A stretch of 64,000 nucleotides of DNA, from contig NC_089236.1 in the NCBI RefSeq assembly GCF_963924675.1, forward strand, positions 30,527,319-30,591,318. Direction: 5' to 3'. Each line of letters starts with the position of its first letter. Position 1 is the stretch's first letter. Shown in pieces: positions 11,740 through 23,206 of this stretch. The translations under genes were made by a program, and so were the position numbers. The notes under the pieces were generated by a model. That model made no database searches. It saw nothing but the letters and a program-made list of their open reading frames with translations, and was not told the origin of the DNA. This stretch comes from Phocoena phocoena (taxonomy: Eukaryota > Chordata > Mammalia > Artiodactyla > Phocoenidae).

Positions 11740-11971
11740 CAGTGGTCCCCATCCTTTTTGGCACCAGGGACTGGTTTCATGGAAGACTATCTTTCCACGG
11801 ATGAGATGGGTGGGAAGGATGGTTCGGCTGGTAATGCGAGTGGTGGGGAGCGATGGGGAGTGGCAGATGAAGCTTCGCTAGCTTGCTGGCCACTCACCTT
11901 CTGCTGTGCTGCCTGTTCCCAACAGGCTGTGGACTACTATCCGTCCGTGGCCTGGGGACTGGTAACCCCTG
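11740..11971 (-). mobile_element. MER1-type hAT-Charlie DNA transposon, antisense
   Basis: A non-autonomous hAT element. It starts with 'cagtggtccccatccttttt' and ends with '...ggtaacccctg', so both CAG/CTG-type termini survive. The inside contains the family's 'caccagggactggtttcatg' and 'ctgttcccaacaggc' blocks. The flanking 8-mers 11732-11739 (cctattaa) and 11972-11979 (cctaatac) agree at 6 of 8 bases, as expected for a decayed hAT target-site duplication. An open frame of 72 codons across it is chance. Confidence 0.85.
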
Positions 11972-11979
11972 CCTAATAC

Positions 11980-12805
11980 ATATCTGATATTTGGCTAGAT
12001 GTGTTTTCTAGATACCTCATTTGATTTTCAGAAAAGCATGTTACTGAAAATATTGCAGTGATTAAAAGGAAGATCAGAAGTTGACAGGAAACAGTATGTA
12101 TATATGTTATTATTAATTATCCTATTTTTGCACTAAAGACAACATCCTGAAATTCAGGGAAGTATCTTGCACAGAGTGACATAGCTTATATATGCTATAG
12201 TCATGATTTGGAAAAATATCCATGCCATTTATGTATAAATTTTAAAGCTGTGGTTATAGAGGTTTAGGGAATATATTTAGGTTTTAAAGTAAAAAGTAAA
12301 GTAAAAATTTGGCATATACAATTTTATGTTATTAAATATAGACAGAGCATTGAAAAGTTAGTATTGAAATAGAAAACAAGAGACACCTGAAGAAAAGGAT
12401 ATATCTAATTTTTTAGAGATAGAATAATAATGTTCGTCTGATTAGAAAAAAACATTTTCCAGTTCACATGCCGAACAGTAATATATGGAATCATATTTAT
12501 ATTGCCATTATGCAGTGCCTGCATTTGTAGGAGCTTAAAATGCATATCAGTTGGATAAATGATCAGTGAGGGAATGGGTAGATTAATGAGTGAAAGAATG
12601 GATGCAGCTTGAAAGTTTAAAGTGCAATGGGACTCGTTATCATAAAGATGAGAAAATAAGTGTGATTTTTTTCTTTTATGCCTTCTAATATTCTATTGGT
12701 AAAGTTAATTTCTATTCTCATATCCTGAGATTCAATTTTTCAAGAAATAAAGGAATCCATTAATTAAGTCCAGGAAAAACACCTGAGTTTGGTTCCACAA
12801 TTCTA
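11980..12805. other. No feature seen
   Basis: AT-rich DNA with no recognised repeat or gene. Confidence 0.55.
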
Positions 12806-13005
12806 GACCTATGCTGCCCAATACAGTAGCCACTAGCCACATGTGGCTATTCAAATTTATATTATTTTTAAAAATAAAAATCCTGTTTCTTGATCACAAT
12901 AGTCACATTTCCAGTACTCAATATTCACATGTAGCTAATGGCTGCTGTAGTGGAGAGTGCAGATACAGAACATTTCCATTACTGACGAAAGTTCTGTTGG
13001 ATCAT
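12806..13005 (-). mobile_element. MER5A hAT-Charlie element, antisense
   Basis: 'ctgcccaatacagtagccac', 'tagccacatgtggctattca', 'tattcacatgtagctaatgg' and 'gaacatttccattactgacg' match MER5A across nearly its whole 190-bp length. The terminal bases are eroded. Confidence 0.88.
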
Positions 13006-13522
13006 TGTGTCCCAGCAGGGCAGTGCAAGTTCTTGAATAACAATCACAAGCCAAGTGGCTTGAGTCTGAGAAATTTCTCTGGGGTGGAGTTAGGATTGTG
13101 CCAGGTGGATACTCTGACTGCAGTGTCAGTCAGAAAGCCTTGGACAAGACAATAAAACCATGTTAGAATTTAAGGACAAAAAGTAGAAACTAGAAAGAAT
13201 CTCTAAGTTCTAATAAGTTAGCCACAGGGCTAAGTTACAGTGTGTTCATTGATTCACTCTAGGATAGAAAACTATCTATTCTATTTATGGAGTAAGAATG
13301 ATTAGTCTTCTATGAAATCACAGACGAACTACACTTATCTCCACTTGGATAGTTTGGGAAGGCTTGATGACTGGGCATTATTATGAAGGATGAGCAGGAG
13401 ATATTTAAATAAGGAACGTGAGAAAGGAGGCAAAGAAAATAATTCACATAGAGAGTGTAAATATACAAAATTTTAGAATCTTAGAAAAACTTCACTTATA
13501 TCAATGTGGCTGGATATGGGGT
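13006..13522. other. No feature seen
   Basis: No recognised repeat or gene. Confidence 0.55.
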
Positions 13523-13812
13523 ATTGGAGGAAGATTTATTTATTTATTTATTATTGGGGTATAGTTGTTTTACAATGTTGTGTTATTTTCTACTGTACAG
13601 CAAAGTGGAGTTCCCTGTGCTATACAGCAAGTTCTCATTAGTTATCTATTTTATACATATTAGTGTATATATGTCAATCCCAATCTCCCAATTCATCCCA
13701 CCCCCCTACCCCCCCTTGGTGTCCATATGTTTGTTCTCTACCTCTGTGTCTCTATTTCTGCCTTGCAAACAGGTTCATCTGTAGCATTTTTCTAAATTGG
13801 AGGAAGATTTAT
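13523..13812. repeat. 17-bp target-site duplication around truncated L1
   Basis: The identical 17-mer attggaggaagatttat occurs at 13523-13539 and 13796-13812, directly flanking the antisense L1 3' piece. Confidence 0.93.
13540..13795 (-). mobile_element. 5'-truncated L1, 3'UTR only, antisense
   Basis: A short L1 insertion limited to the 3'UTR. On the minus strand it ends in an A-rich (AAAT)n tail, seen here as (TTTA)n at 13537-13552. Blocks such as 'ttacaatgttgtgttatttt', 'gtacagcaaagtggagttc' and 'ccctgtgctatacagcaag' are the reverse of the L1 3'UTR found at 53.54-53.79 kb. The perfect TSD marks it as a single, fairly recent retrotransposition. Confidence 0.93.
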
Positions 13813-15865
13813 CAGAGATAGGTGCAGTGTATAGAGATAAACAGTTTTCAGATAATGAAAAACTTAAGAGAGAAATCAAGGATGTAACACAATATTCTAC
13901 ATAAGCAAATGTACTCACTCAGTATACATTAGCAGAGGTATAAGAAAGTTAGTAGATTTTGAAGAGGACTCTGAACGATAACTTTGAGTAATGGAAAATA
14001 AATACAAGCTAACTCAATATAAACTGAAAAAATAATTATCTCATACAATAAAATCTACTGTAGAAAATAAATTAATGAGAAAAACAAAGACCAAAAGGAG
14101 TTGACAAAAATGCATTTTATTCCATGTCACCCCACTTAAATAAAAACTTATTGAAATCATACAATTATAAAGTTTGTAGTTACTTTAAAGAATTTGTTTC
14201 ATCATGCCATTACATATCACTGCACAGATGAATTAATTGTCTAAACAATTCAGGGACATTATATCCTCATCTGATATATTCAAATATATAAGGCAAAATT
14301 GATGTTATTGTTGTGCTTAGAATTCTTTACAAAATAGCTTTATTGTTCAAATTTCCTTTGCTTTTGTTGATTTACTTACATTATCTCATCTCTTGCTCTT
14401 TTCTCCCTCTTTCTATCCCCATCTTTCTTTTCTGTGTATTCTTCTCTATCATAGCATTTTTCTGTGTCCTTGGTATGATGAAAAATTTTCATTTTTGAAG
14501 TTCATCAGATTTCTGGATTTAAAACAATTTAAATTACATTTGTGATTCTGTCTCTTTTCACATTATGTCACGGTAATTTATGACAAGAAATAATGACAAT
14601 ATGCTCTTGATTCTTTTTAGAAATGTCTTTCACTTTTGTTTTAATTTTAACAGCTTAAATTAAAATATTAAATAAATGAAAAACTAAAAATAATTTTATT
14701 AACCTAAATGAGTAAAGCACTTCCCTTATAATCAGCAAGAGAATCCCTAATCTTTAAATATATTGTGTACATTTCTCTCTCCTTTGTTAATGTAAGAATA
14801 TTGTCCTTAATACGCACCATGTTCTCATCTGTGTTGTATCTAAATAGATATTAGTTTTTTTCTAAGAGCTGTACTTCTATGTCAGTGGACAGATTTAGAT
14901 GCTGGAAAAATTCCAGAAGCTTTTTTTAATAATAGAATAAGACCATGCACATTGTGTTTTATTTTGGCAGGTGTATGAGGCTGCCTGTAATATATTAGCA
15001 TATTGAGGAATATTCACATAATTTTAGCAATAGAAGAGTGCAATTTATGGTATTCATTTCAAGATAAAATATAATCAACATGTGTCATTGAGGTAATTTT
15101 CCCAAAATGATCTCTCACTAAGTACCCTAAAGAAAAAAATCCTACAAAATATTAAAACTGCATTCCAAATTATTGTGTCCAATCTCAGCAGATCTCAGGG
15201 AAGATGGTTAACAATTTTTATATTGCTACATTAGATAACACAACAATTTTCTTTTTCAAGGAATGAGTCATTTCTTCTTCATTTTTCAGGAATGAATCAT
15301 CTTTAAATTCCTTCATATTTGTTCATCAGGAAATATCTTTAATGGGCATATGAGTGCAGTCAGTTGCTTCTGTAACACTGAAGATCTAGCAATCCAAACA
15401 AATCATGTTGCAGGTGCTTTCTATTTGAAGGAAAGATGTACTTTGATGTTCTTTTAATTAAAGTTTCAATGAAATTAGTTAGCATTCTGCAAAGAGGTAA
15501 TTCCGTTTCCTCTGGTTATCATCCTGTCAATTCCTGAAAGTACCAATAGCCAGTTAATTATGTTTTCAGTATTTTCACTTTGGCAAGCACAAAAGGGACT
15601 AGGTTTATCTTTTAATTCAAACTCCCCTGCAACACAAAACTACAGCTATAATGCTCACTTTAGAAAACTTGTGAACACTGTAGGTCTCACCATGGTAGTT
15701 TCAGAATCCAGCTAAAGTAAGTTTCTATCTGGTATCCATTTGTATTTTAAAAGCAGTACATATTCTCTTTGTAATAAAAATAAAATATTGTTTCTTTACC
15801 ATATTAAGATCTACCAGAATCTATTAACTTGTAGTAGAAAATCACAATAAATTAATATTCTTAAA
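13813..15865. other. No gene seen; long AT-rich unique stretch
   Basis: Both strands are dense in stops and no repeat family was recognised. 14340-14460 is pyrimidine-rich. Confidence 0.55.
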
Positions 15866-15965
15866 TCTAGGTCCTGCTTCTGGCTCTTTCCCTTACTGGT
15901 TACAATGTCTGGAATAAAGAGCTTCTTTCTTTGGGTTTCAATTTCTTCATTCACAAATTCAATAA
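15866..15965 (-). repeat. MIR fragment, antisense
   Basis: 'ggtcctgcttctggctcttt' and 'ttgggtttcaatttcttcat' correspond to the antisense MIR blocks 'CTGGCTCTGCC' and 'CCTCAGTTTCCTCATCTGTAAA'. Confidence 0.6.
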
Positions 15966-15984
15966 AACTGCAATTTTTAGAACA

Positions 15985-16060
15985 TCTGAGAGCCAGGCAC
16001 TGAGCAGGCATCAACCACCACATAAAGATGAATAAGATACAGCCTGTGTCTTGTAGCAGT
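15985..16060 (-). mobile_element. L2 3' end fragment, antisense
   Basis: 'gagccaggcactgagcagg', 'ataaagatgaataagataca' and 'gcctgtgtcttgtagcagtt' match the antisense L2 3' end. Confidence 0.6.
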
Positions 16061-16583
16061 TCAGATTGGTGCAGTGATGTCCACTGTCTCACCAGACTCT
16101 GAAATTTTGTGAATTTATAGAAGCATCATTTCTAATGAAATCACAAAAAAAAACAAAAGAAGCAGCAGAAGAAAATCTTGTATTTTTACTTGAGCAAAGT
16201 GAGAATTTCCATTCATAAAATAGAAATCTGTTCTTTAATCCATAGATATTAATTCAGTCAGACCTATAATCAAAAGAGGATGAGAGAAAAACTGAATTTT
16301 TTTTCCCCTTAAGACTACTGGAGTAATTTTGAATTTTTGAAGTATTTTTGACAATAGATAGTTCATTACATTTGGAAAAAATAACTCTCTGGGTACTGAA
16401 TATATTTTCGTCTCCCTCACCCTGTTTCTAACCTGATGCATTATAGAATAGTGTCCATCTTTATAGTTATAACTGAAATTATTGCTTTTGATATAATTAC
16501 TCTGAATTCTATGGTAACAAAATGGCCTAATGAAAGGATTATTTTTCCATGAAGGAAATTAAAAAAAAAAAAAAAAGTTTAAA
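16061..16583. other. No gene; ends in an A16 tract
   Basis: AT-rich DNA. A homopolymer A-run at 16561-16576 lies just upstream of the SINE target site. Confidence 0.55.
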
Positions 16584-16812
16584 AATGCATTCATGAGCTT
16601 CCCTGGTGGGGCAGTGTTTGAGAGTCTGCCTACCGATGCAGGGGACCCGGGTTCATGCCCCAGTCCGAGAAGATCCCACATGCCGCGGAGCGGCTGAGCC
16701 CGTGGGCCGTGGCCACTGAGCCTGCGCGTCCGGAGCCTGTGCTCTGCAACGGGAAAGGCCACAACAGTGAGAGGCCCGAAAAAAAAAAGAGAAAAAAAGT
16801 AATGCATTCATG
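16584..16812. repeat. 12-bp target-site duplication around CHR SINE
   Basis: Perfect direct repeat aatgcattcatg at 16584-16595 and 16801-16812. Confidence 0.92.
16596..16800 (+). mobile_element. CHR-type cetacean SINE
   Basis: Full-length copy running from 'agcttccctggtggggcag' to 'gagaggcccgaaaaaaaaaa'. The pol III B box is intact ('gggttcatgcccc'). Many CpGs are retained ('ccgcggagcgg', 'gcgcgtccgg'), indicating a young insertion. The tail is A-rich with G interruptions. Confidence 0.96.
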
Positions 16813-17884
16813 GCATTATTTTAAAAATACTTTAAAAATACAGAAGAAATTCTAAGATATTCTGGGTTACATCTGCTCTATCATGCCAAACACTTTAGGG
16901 AGAACCCTTTAGAATGATCATTTAACACCTGTAGCACTGCCTCCTCATAGTGCAGCCTGCAATCAGAATGTGAAGCAATCACCATAACAGTTATAACTTA
17001 GATTATGACTTAACAGCACTGGTTGTAAAGGACTACATTTGAGTAAGTGGAATTTCCCTAATCATTGATTGCAAAAAGTGGGCACAATGAGTCAGGAGCC
17101 AAAATGATCTCCCTACTCGTCTGAGACAGGAGTGGTGGCTGAGTTTGACTGAACTGGGTTTTATGTGGAAGATGCTTTGCCCACTGGTATCTACGGCATA
17201 AAAAAACAGAGCTTTTGTTCTAGGGCAGTTTTTACAACCTCCTTTTTTGTCAAGGGTCAGTTATACACTTTCAATCAATCTCATCTACATTTTTAAAAAC
17301 AGTTTAAACATAGTGACCAGTATTTTCCAGCCTCTATTAAGTAAATGATAGTTACATCAGCGTAACTGTTGTTGTGACATTTAGTTAGAACAGTTATTGA
17401 AAATTTCAGATAAAGTGCCCCTCTTGATTTCAAAGGAGTTTGTATTATAATTTGAAAAATGGAGATTACTAAAAGACCAAGACCCTCAAATTCATCCCTC
17501 TAGCTTTTTACTAATCTTGAATTACTGAGAGCTTGGGGGAAATAAAATGAAGGATAAAATTCACTAAGAAAATAAAATACATAAGAAAAATCTAATGCAA
17601 TATTTGGAGCTATGTCAAAATATATTGAATAACATATATTCAGGTAACTGAAGCAAGAAAAACTATTCCATTAACTAATCTTTTTCAGAAAATATGTTAA
17701 TTCCATTAACATATTTTCTCTTTATCAGAGAAATTACCTTCCTGAATTTGTTTCACTTATAGATAATGCTTGTTGTGCTCTACTGTATGTCATTTCAAAA
17801 TGAAGCTGGGTGGAGCATATATAATCACTATCAATTGATAAAGACTTAGAAGGAATTCTTGTTAGAATTCCTACCATGTCACTT
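16813..17884. other. No gene seen
   Basis: No recognised repeat. At 17670-17725 the segment 'ttccattaac...atattttctct' occurs twice within 50 bases as an imperfect local repeat. Confidence 0.5.
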
Positions 17885-18055
17885 ATTATATGGTCTTGGA
17901 TGACATTTTGCTTCCTCAGTTATCTTATCTGTAAAATAGGAATGATAGCATACTTTGATCTTTGTAAGGATTAAGGAAATAATGTATATACAATAATTAG
18001 TGTAGCAAATATAACAGAATAAGTGCCAAATACATGGTAGCTAATACCCATAGTA
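17885..18055 (-). repeat. MIR SINE, antisense
   Basis: 'cttcctcagttatcttatct', 'gtaaaataggaatgatagca' and 'tttgtaaggattaaggaaa' are the antisense MIR core. The 3' flank 'ccaaatacatggtagctaa' continues the match. Confidence 0.8.
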
Positions 18056-19145
18056 CGAGTTTATTTGTACATATGTGTGTACATCAAATTAGAAAACTCT
18101 GACTTTGCTTACACTGCTGCTTTTTCAATTTATTATTTATTCTCCTTCTTAGCAAACTTTTTAGCTTTTAGGCTACTAGTCATTCTGACACACTCAAACT
18201 TTTGCTACTGTTCTACTGAAATTTTACTTAGGAACAGGAATTCTGCACCTAAGTATTGCTGAAAAACCAACAAAATTCATGCCTTTTTGTTTGTCTGTCC
18301 TAAAAAATGAAAATTATTAGAATGTGATGAGATATATATATATATATAAAATCAATATTTTGTTTAGTTTGATTATCCTTTCTACACTCATAGAAGTAGG
18401 AAGAGTTGTTTTTTTTTTTTTAAAGTTCAGTGTTCTTACTTTGACTTCAAACACTTAGAGAAGCAGAGCTCAGTGTTATTTCATATTCACCATAAAATAT
18501 CCACTCTAGTGAGTAAGCCTATAGAGCTTACTGAAAATATCTTAGGGGAAGCAGATCATTGCTCACAACAGAGAGAACTATTTAATTAATCCCCAATATA
18601 CATTTCTATTCTGCCCAAAGTCTCCATTGCCACCATGCAGGGGATCTTACTCTAACTCTGACCAGTCTTCTTTGGCATGCAAAATCACTTCCTGTGAAAT
18701 ATAGCACAGGCCCAGCCTCAGGCCAACTTCTATCCCCAGTGTACTTCTCAAAGCTTCTTTGCAACAAAGTCGGTCTCCCACTTGAAGAAAATTCAAGTAC
18801 AAACTGCTAAGAAGGTAAATTTTCCTCTACATCTCACACTTCCTAAATCCTGGTAATCATAATCAGAGATTCACATATGAACAAGGGGCAGGGTCTGTTT
18901 TGGAAGAGTTTTAAATTTTTCAAGTATGATAGACTTGTAAAAAGGTAGGTTTCTAAAAGATAAATGTACAACCTACTGAGCTACCACAGCACAGGAAAAT
19001 GGACCACTAACTTTACATGATGAATCAGGGAAATGCTTTAGAATAGCTGCTTCATGAGGATGAGTAGGATATTTTTGAATTCAACAAGGAAATAATCCAA
19101 TCAAAATAAAGTAAACATGGTTAGAACCTAAAATTCCATTGAGGG
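18056..19145. other. No gene; (TA)n at 18332-18348
   Basis: Mostly unique DNA. It contains a short (TA)8 run and a T-tract near 18410-18422. No repeat family was recognised in 18560-18900 despite its less AT-rich composition. Confidence 0.5.
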
Positions 19146-19434
19146 TCATGGAGTAAACTTAAATCAGGATAAGAGGTTGGGTCTCTTATCAAAGCAATGT
19201 ATGCTGTCATGGAGGGTAAGAGTCAAATTGGAGAAAGATTAGAGGCAGAAGTGGCAGTTACGAAGGTCCTAAAGTCATCTGGGAAGTAGATGGTAGTTGT
19301 CTTACCTGAGACTCTGACCAAAGGGGTTAAAAAAAAGATGGGAGAAATTTGTAAATGTAAAATTGACGGATTTTTTAACAAGGAAAGAGAGCAGTAAAAA
19401 ATAGTATGTAGGTTTCTAGGTATCCTAAGGTAGA

Positions 19435-19837
19435 TGTTATGGTTAATTTTGTGTCAGCTTGACTGAGCTAAGGGATGGATACCCAGATAGATGGTAAAAT
19501 ATTATTTCTGGGTGTGTATGCGAGGGTGTTTCTGGAAGAGATGAGCATTTGACTAAGTAAAGAAGAGCATGCTTATCAATGCAGGGGGTCATCATCCAAT
19601 CTGTTGGGCATTATATGAATAGAACAAAAACATGGTGGAAAAGTGAATTTGCTCTCTGGTAGAGCTGAAACATCCATCTTCTCCTGTTCTCAAACATCAG
19701 CACTCCAGGTTCTTGGGCCTTTGAATGCTGACTGGGACTTACACAATCAGCTTTCCTGGTTCTCCAGTTTGCAGACAGCAGATTGTGGGATTTCTCAGCC
19801 TCCAGAATCATGTGAGTCAATTTCAATAATAAATCTC

Positions 19838-19874
<37 letters not shown>

Positions 19875-19952
19875 GTATCTATTTCTATATCTATATCTAT
19901 GTCTATGCCTAACCTATTGGTTCTGTTTCTCTGGAGAACCCTGACTAATGCA
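19435..19952 (+). mobile_element. MLT2-type solo LTR (ERVL class III endogenous retrovirus)
   Basis: A solo LTR about 518 bp long. It starts tgttatggttaattttgtg, with the characteristic 'gtcagcttgactgagc', 'gggtgtttctggaagagatg' and 'tcatccaatctgttgggc' blocks, a polyadenylation signal region 'caataataaatctcttc', a (TA)n run at 19841-19872, and the end 'ctggagaaccctgactaatgca'. The terminal TG...CA is preserved. A 5-bp TSD cannot be confirmed. No internal viral sequence remains next to it. Confidence 0.85.
19841..19905 (+). repeat. (TA)16 plus (TATC/TATG)n microsatellite inside the LTR
   Basis: A pure AT run of 32 bases is followed by imperfect tatct/tatgtc units. These LTRs normally carry a short TA stretch here, and in this copy it has expanded. 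Confidence 0.9.
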
Positions 19953-20444
19953 ATGAATAACTAGGGAGTGATACTACTGACAAAAGGACAGTTTGTGGAA
20001 GAAGATGCTAAGCTCAGTTTTGGACACTTTTAGGTATATTCTAGTGGAGGTGTCAGGTAAACAGCCACAAATGTTGCTAAAGACATTGATTTGTTAGTAG
20101 TATGCAAATGATAGCTGAAGCTTGAAAGATAAGTTCCTACAACGTGTGAGGATTGGATTTACTAAAGCAGTGATTATAAACTAAAGAGCAGTACTTCTGC
20201 GGGGTGTCATAGCCAAATAACTAGAGGATTATTTTTAATATCCCTTTCTAGGAGTTTAGATAGTTCTCCATATCTACTCTCACAATCCATCCTAGAAGAA
20301 TGCTGTGTAACTCTGATAATGATCCTCTAGGATCAACTTTAAGTACTAGGCTAGGAAAAGTTAGGAAAACTTTAGTGAGATTGAACAGAAATGGAATCCT
20401 GGGGGAAACTTTGATTACAAATGGAGTGTGTGATAGACATTTCC

Positions 20445-20605
20445 TAATACTCTGTCTTGCCTCAGTTTCCTCACTTGTTACATGAGAGTACAATTATTAT
20501 CTACTTCAAAGAGTTTCCATATAGATGAAATAAGATTACTTATGGAAGAAACCTGGAAATTTTAAGTAAGTATTTTAAACTATTAAATATTATTTTTATT
20601 ACCTG
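20445..20605 (-). repeat. MIR SINE, antisense
   Basis: 'cttgcctcagtttcctcact', 'tgttacatgagagtacaat', 'tagatgaaataagattactt' and the closing 'tattatttttattacc' follow antisense MIR. Confidence 0.78.
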
Positions 20606-23171
20606 GAGAAAATATCAAAACTTGGTCTCAACATTGGTCAAACAAATTTATCCTGAAAGGGTAAGACAAATCATGAGTGAATGAAGGGGAAAGTTGTATG
20701 TCAGCAGTAGCAAGCAAGGAGTGGGTAGGGGAATTTCTCAATCTAAAGGAAAAGCAAGAAGGAGAATAATGGAGGGCAGGTTTGTACAGAAGAGCTGACA
20801 ACCCAGTACTGGATAGCTCAAACTAATTTCTTTGAATAATTTATTTGAACATAGGGCAATTTTCATTACCTAATTCCTAGGGCTATTATTTACTTTTCCT
20901 TCAAGGATGTACTAAGGGCAACAGAGGTGACTAATTAATCTGGAAGTATAAGTAATTTGTGGGTGAATCCTATTCGAATCCATAAATACAGTGGATCATA
21001 AATACTTAACTTAAAACAAAGAACTCTTTAATAAATATATTCCTAGAAGTATCTCTGACCCAGTAAGTTGAGTATGCCCCTAGAGAGTTTGTAGGTGATA
21101 TGAGATTTACCTTAAAGCTTCAGATTCCTTTCTGTCCAAGAGAACAGACAAGAAAAATTAACTTCATTTATTCAGAACCTTTCACTTCTGTTCTTCCTAC
21201 TGTGATTTACAATGAACCAATACCATAGCTCAGCTGGGTGGGATATGTCAAAGCAAGAAAAATAGGAGTTACACACAGATTTAAATTTGTAATAGAGCTA
21301 TCACTAGGATTTAAAAGAATGAACATCTAAATATTGACATCTAAACCTTGGAAGTTCAAAAAAATAAGTTCTAGAATCAAAAGGCAGTTGAAGAGAATCA
21401 CGGTCATCCCCAACTAAGAATGAAATTAAAATTGTCTGACGATTTCAGCTTCCAAATGCTGATGATCAAATGTGATTTTCTCCTGGGTAAATCTCTTTTT
21501 TGCCCTTATAAAAGTTATATATCCCTGGAAGAATAGTTTTTATGAGTTTGCTCTTAGTTAAAGGACAGTTTAAAGCTAGATTTTTTTTTCTGAATAAGAG
21601 AAAGATCACATAAATTTCTCTAACAGAATATTTTATCATTTATCTTGGTCTTCTCGAAATAATAAGGCACCAAATTACACTTTTCTAAAGACAAAAACTT
21701 TATTTTACTGAGTATAAATGAAAACATAATATTTCAGAAAACATATTGAAAAGTAATTAAGTTAGCAAAACAGTGATTATAAAAATTCCTAGATTTAAAG
21801 AGTTGGGAAGATTAAAATATATCTATGGTGTTCTTAATTATCATTCCAGAAAACCATTACTGCATCTCCATACTGAGAGCTCTGGAGTCAAATATAGATA
21901 GATTTTATTTCTACCCATTGTCTGAGCAACTTGCAGCACCATACTGGAAAATCTTGAGCACAGTTGATTTAACTTTCAAAATGAGAAAATCTTTGCTTTA
22001 ATCATTAAACTTGTAAGAATATATTTTTTTCTTCTTAGAGTGCTGTGAATTCCTTAGGTACATAGCCAATGTTTCCTTCTATCATTTTTTCCTCTCCCAA
22101 TACACTTTACTTATACATGCACATACACAATCAGTCAGTGCTCATTGAGAGGGCTCCTACTTTCAAAATACCTAACTCTTGCTTCAGAGAAAGGATTTTT
22201 CAACTAATCTCTATCACTTTTAGTAAGTGTTGGAAATATGTGGAAGTCCCTGGGAAAACTTTGCTGATTTGAAGAGACTGCAGAAAATCTTAATCATTTC
22301 TTACAAACAAAAGACTAATAGTAATTTAAAGACATGAAATTTAATGCACTCTGGCGATTCAATATTTTCATTTCCCTTTTAAAAATTTCACACCGGCTTC
22401 TAAATACTGGGCAATCTTTCAGCTGTGCTCAGATTTCAGCTAACTCTGTCTACCATGAGAAGTGAATTCAAGATTTCTTCAAGTGATTTGAACAGCTAAC
22501 AAGTCTTACTGTTTAATGAATTGTGTTCTTCACCAAACATTTTTTTCTCCTTCTTTTTCTGGTTCCTCCCTGACAAAATATAAAGTATGAGGCTCTGTGA
22601 AGTGGAAAAATAATTCATGAAACATTCCTACAAGTTACCTCCCAAAATGGTGTTTGATATTGATAGGACCAAATAAACCTGCAAGAATTACCATGATTTA
22701 AGAATAATTCAAGTTTGTCTTGAAGATAACATGAGAAAATATTAATTTTTATATTGAATGAATGAATACTAGACTAAACATTATGAATATTTGACCATTT
22801 TGCAATGAGAACAAATAGTAAATTATATTTTAACAAGTCCTGGCTTCAATGAATCAATAATATTGAGTGCCAAACTAGCAGCTAGATTGAAATAAAAGTG
22901 AAAAAAGGTTAAACAGGTGAAATAATAGGGGAATTTATATGCTCAAAATTTCATGTCAGACTCCCCCAAAGTTTAACCTTTCATTACAGAATTCATGGAA
23001 TCATGTAACATCCCATGATTATTCAGAAAATAAAGCAATTAGAGTAGATTTCTTTGGAAGTAAATTTGTTATAGGACTTTTTAATTGTAATGATAAAAGA
23101 CATTAGAGTCTTACTGAATTAAAATAAAGCTGCCCTTTGTTAAATCATTGAAAAATCATTAAGTAGGGTTT
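20606..23171. other. No gene seen; unique AT-rich DNA upstream of the full-length L1
   Basis: No repeat or gene was recognised over about 2.5 kb. The segment 22390-22560 is less AT-rich and could be conserved non-coding DNA, but no firm motif supports this. Confidence 0.5.
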
Positions 23172-23195
23172 AAGAAGTGAGGGAGGGAGAAGCTT

Positions 23196-23206
23196 CAAGA
23201 TGGCAG
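23196..23206 (+). promoter_or_regulatory. YY1-like site at the L1 5' end
   Basis: caagatggcag lies 12 bases inside the element. YY1 binding at this position directs correct L1 start-site choice in primates. Use in this lineage is inferred. Confidence 0.6.

Larger units (their letters stand above)
19150..20130 (-). mobile_element. L2 LINE fragment, antisense, interrupted by an LTR
   Basis: Antisense L2 RT-end blocks appear on both sides of the LTR at 19435-19952. The downstream half has 'ctcagttttggacactttta' and 'ggtgtcaggtaaacag', the upstream half has degraded 'gattagaggcagaagtgg'. Continuity across the LTR shows that the LTR inserted into an existing L2. Confidence 0.55.

Noticed and set aside
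18629..18660. Perfect Kozak-like 'gccaccatgcagg' considered as a gene start
   Set aside because: The frame closes after six codons and no continuing exon signal is visible.
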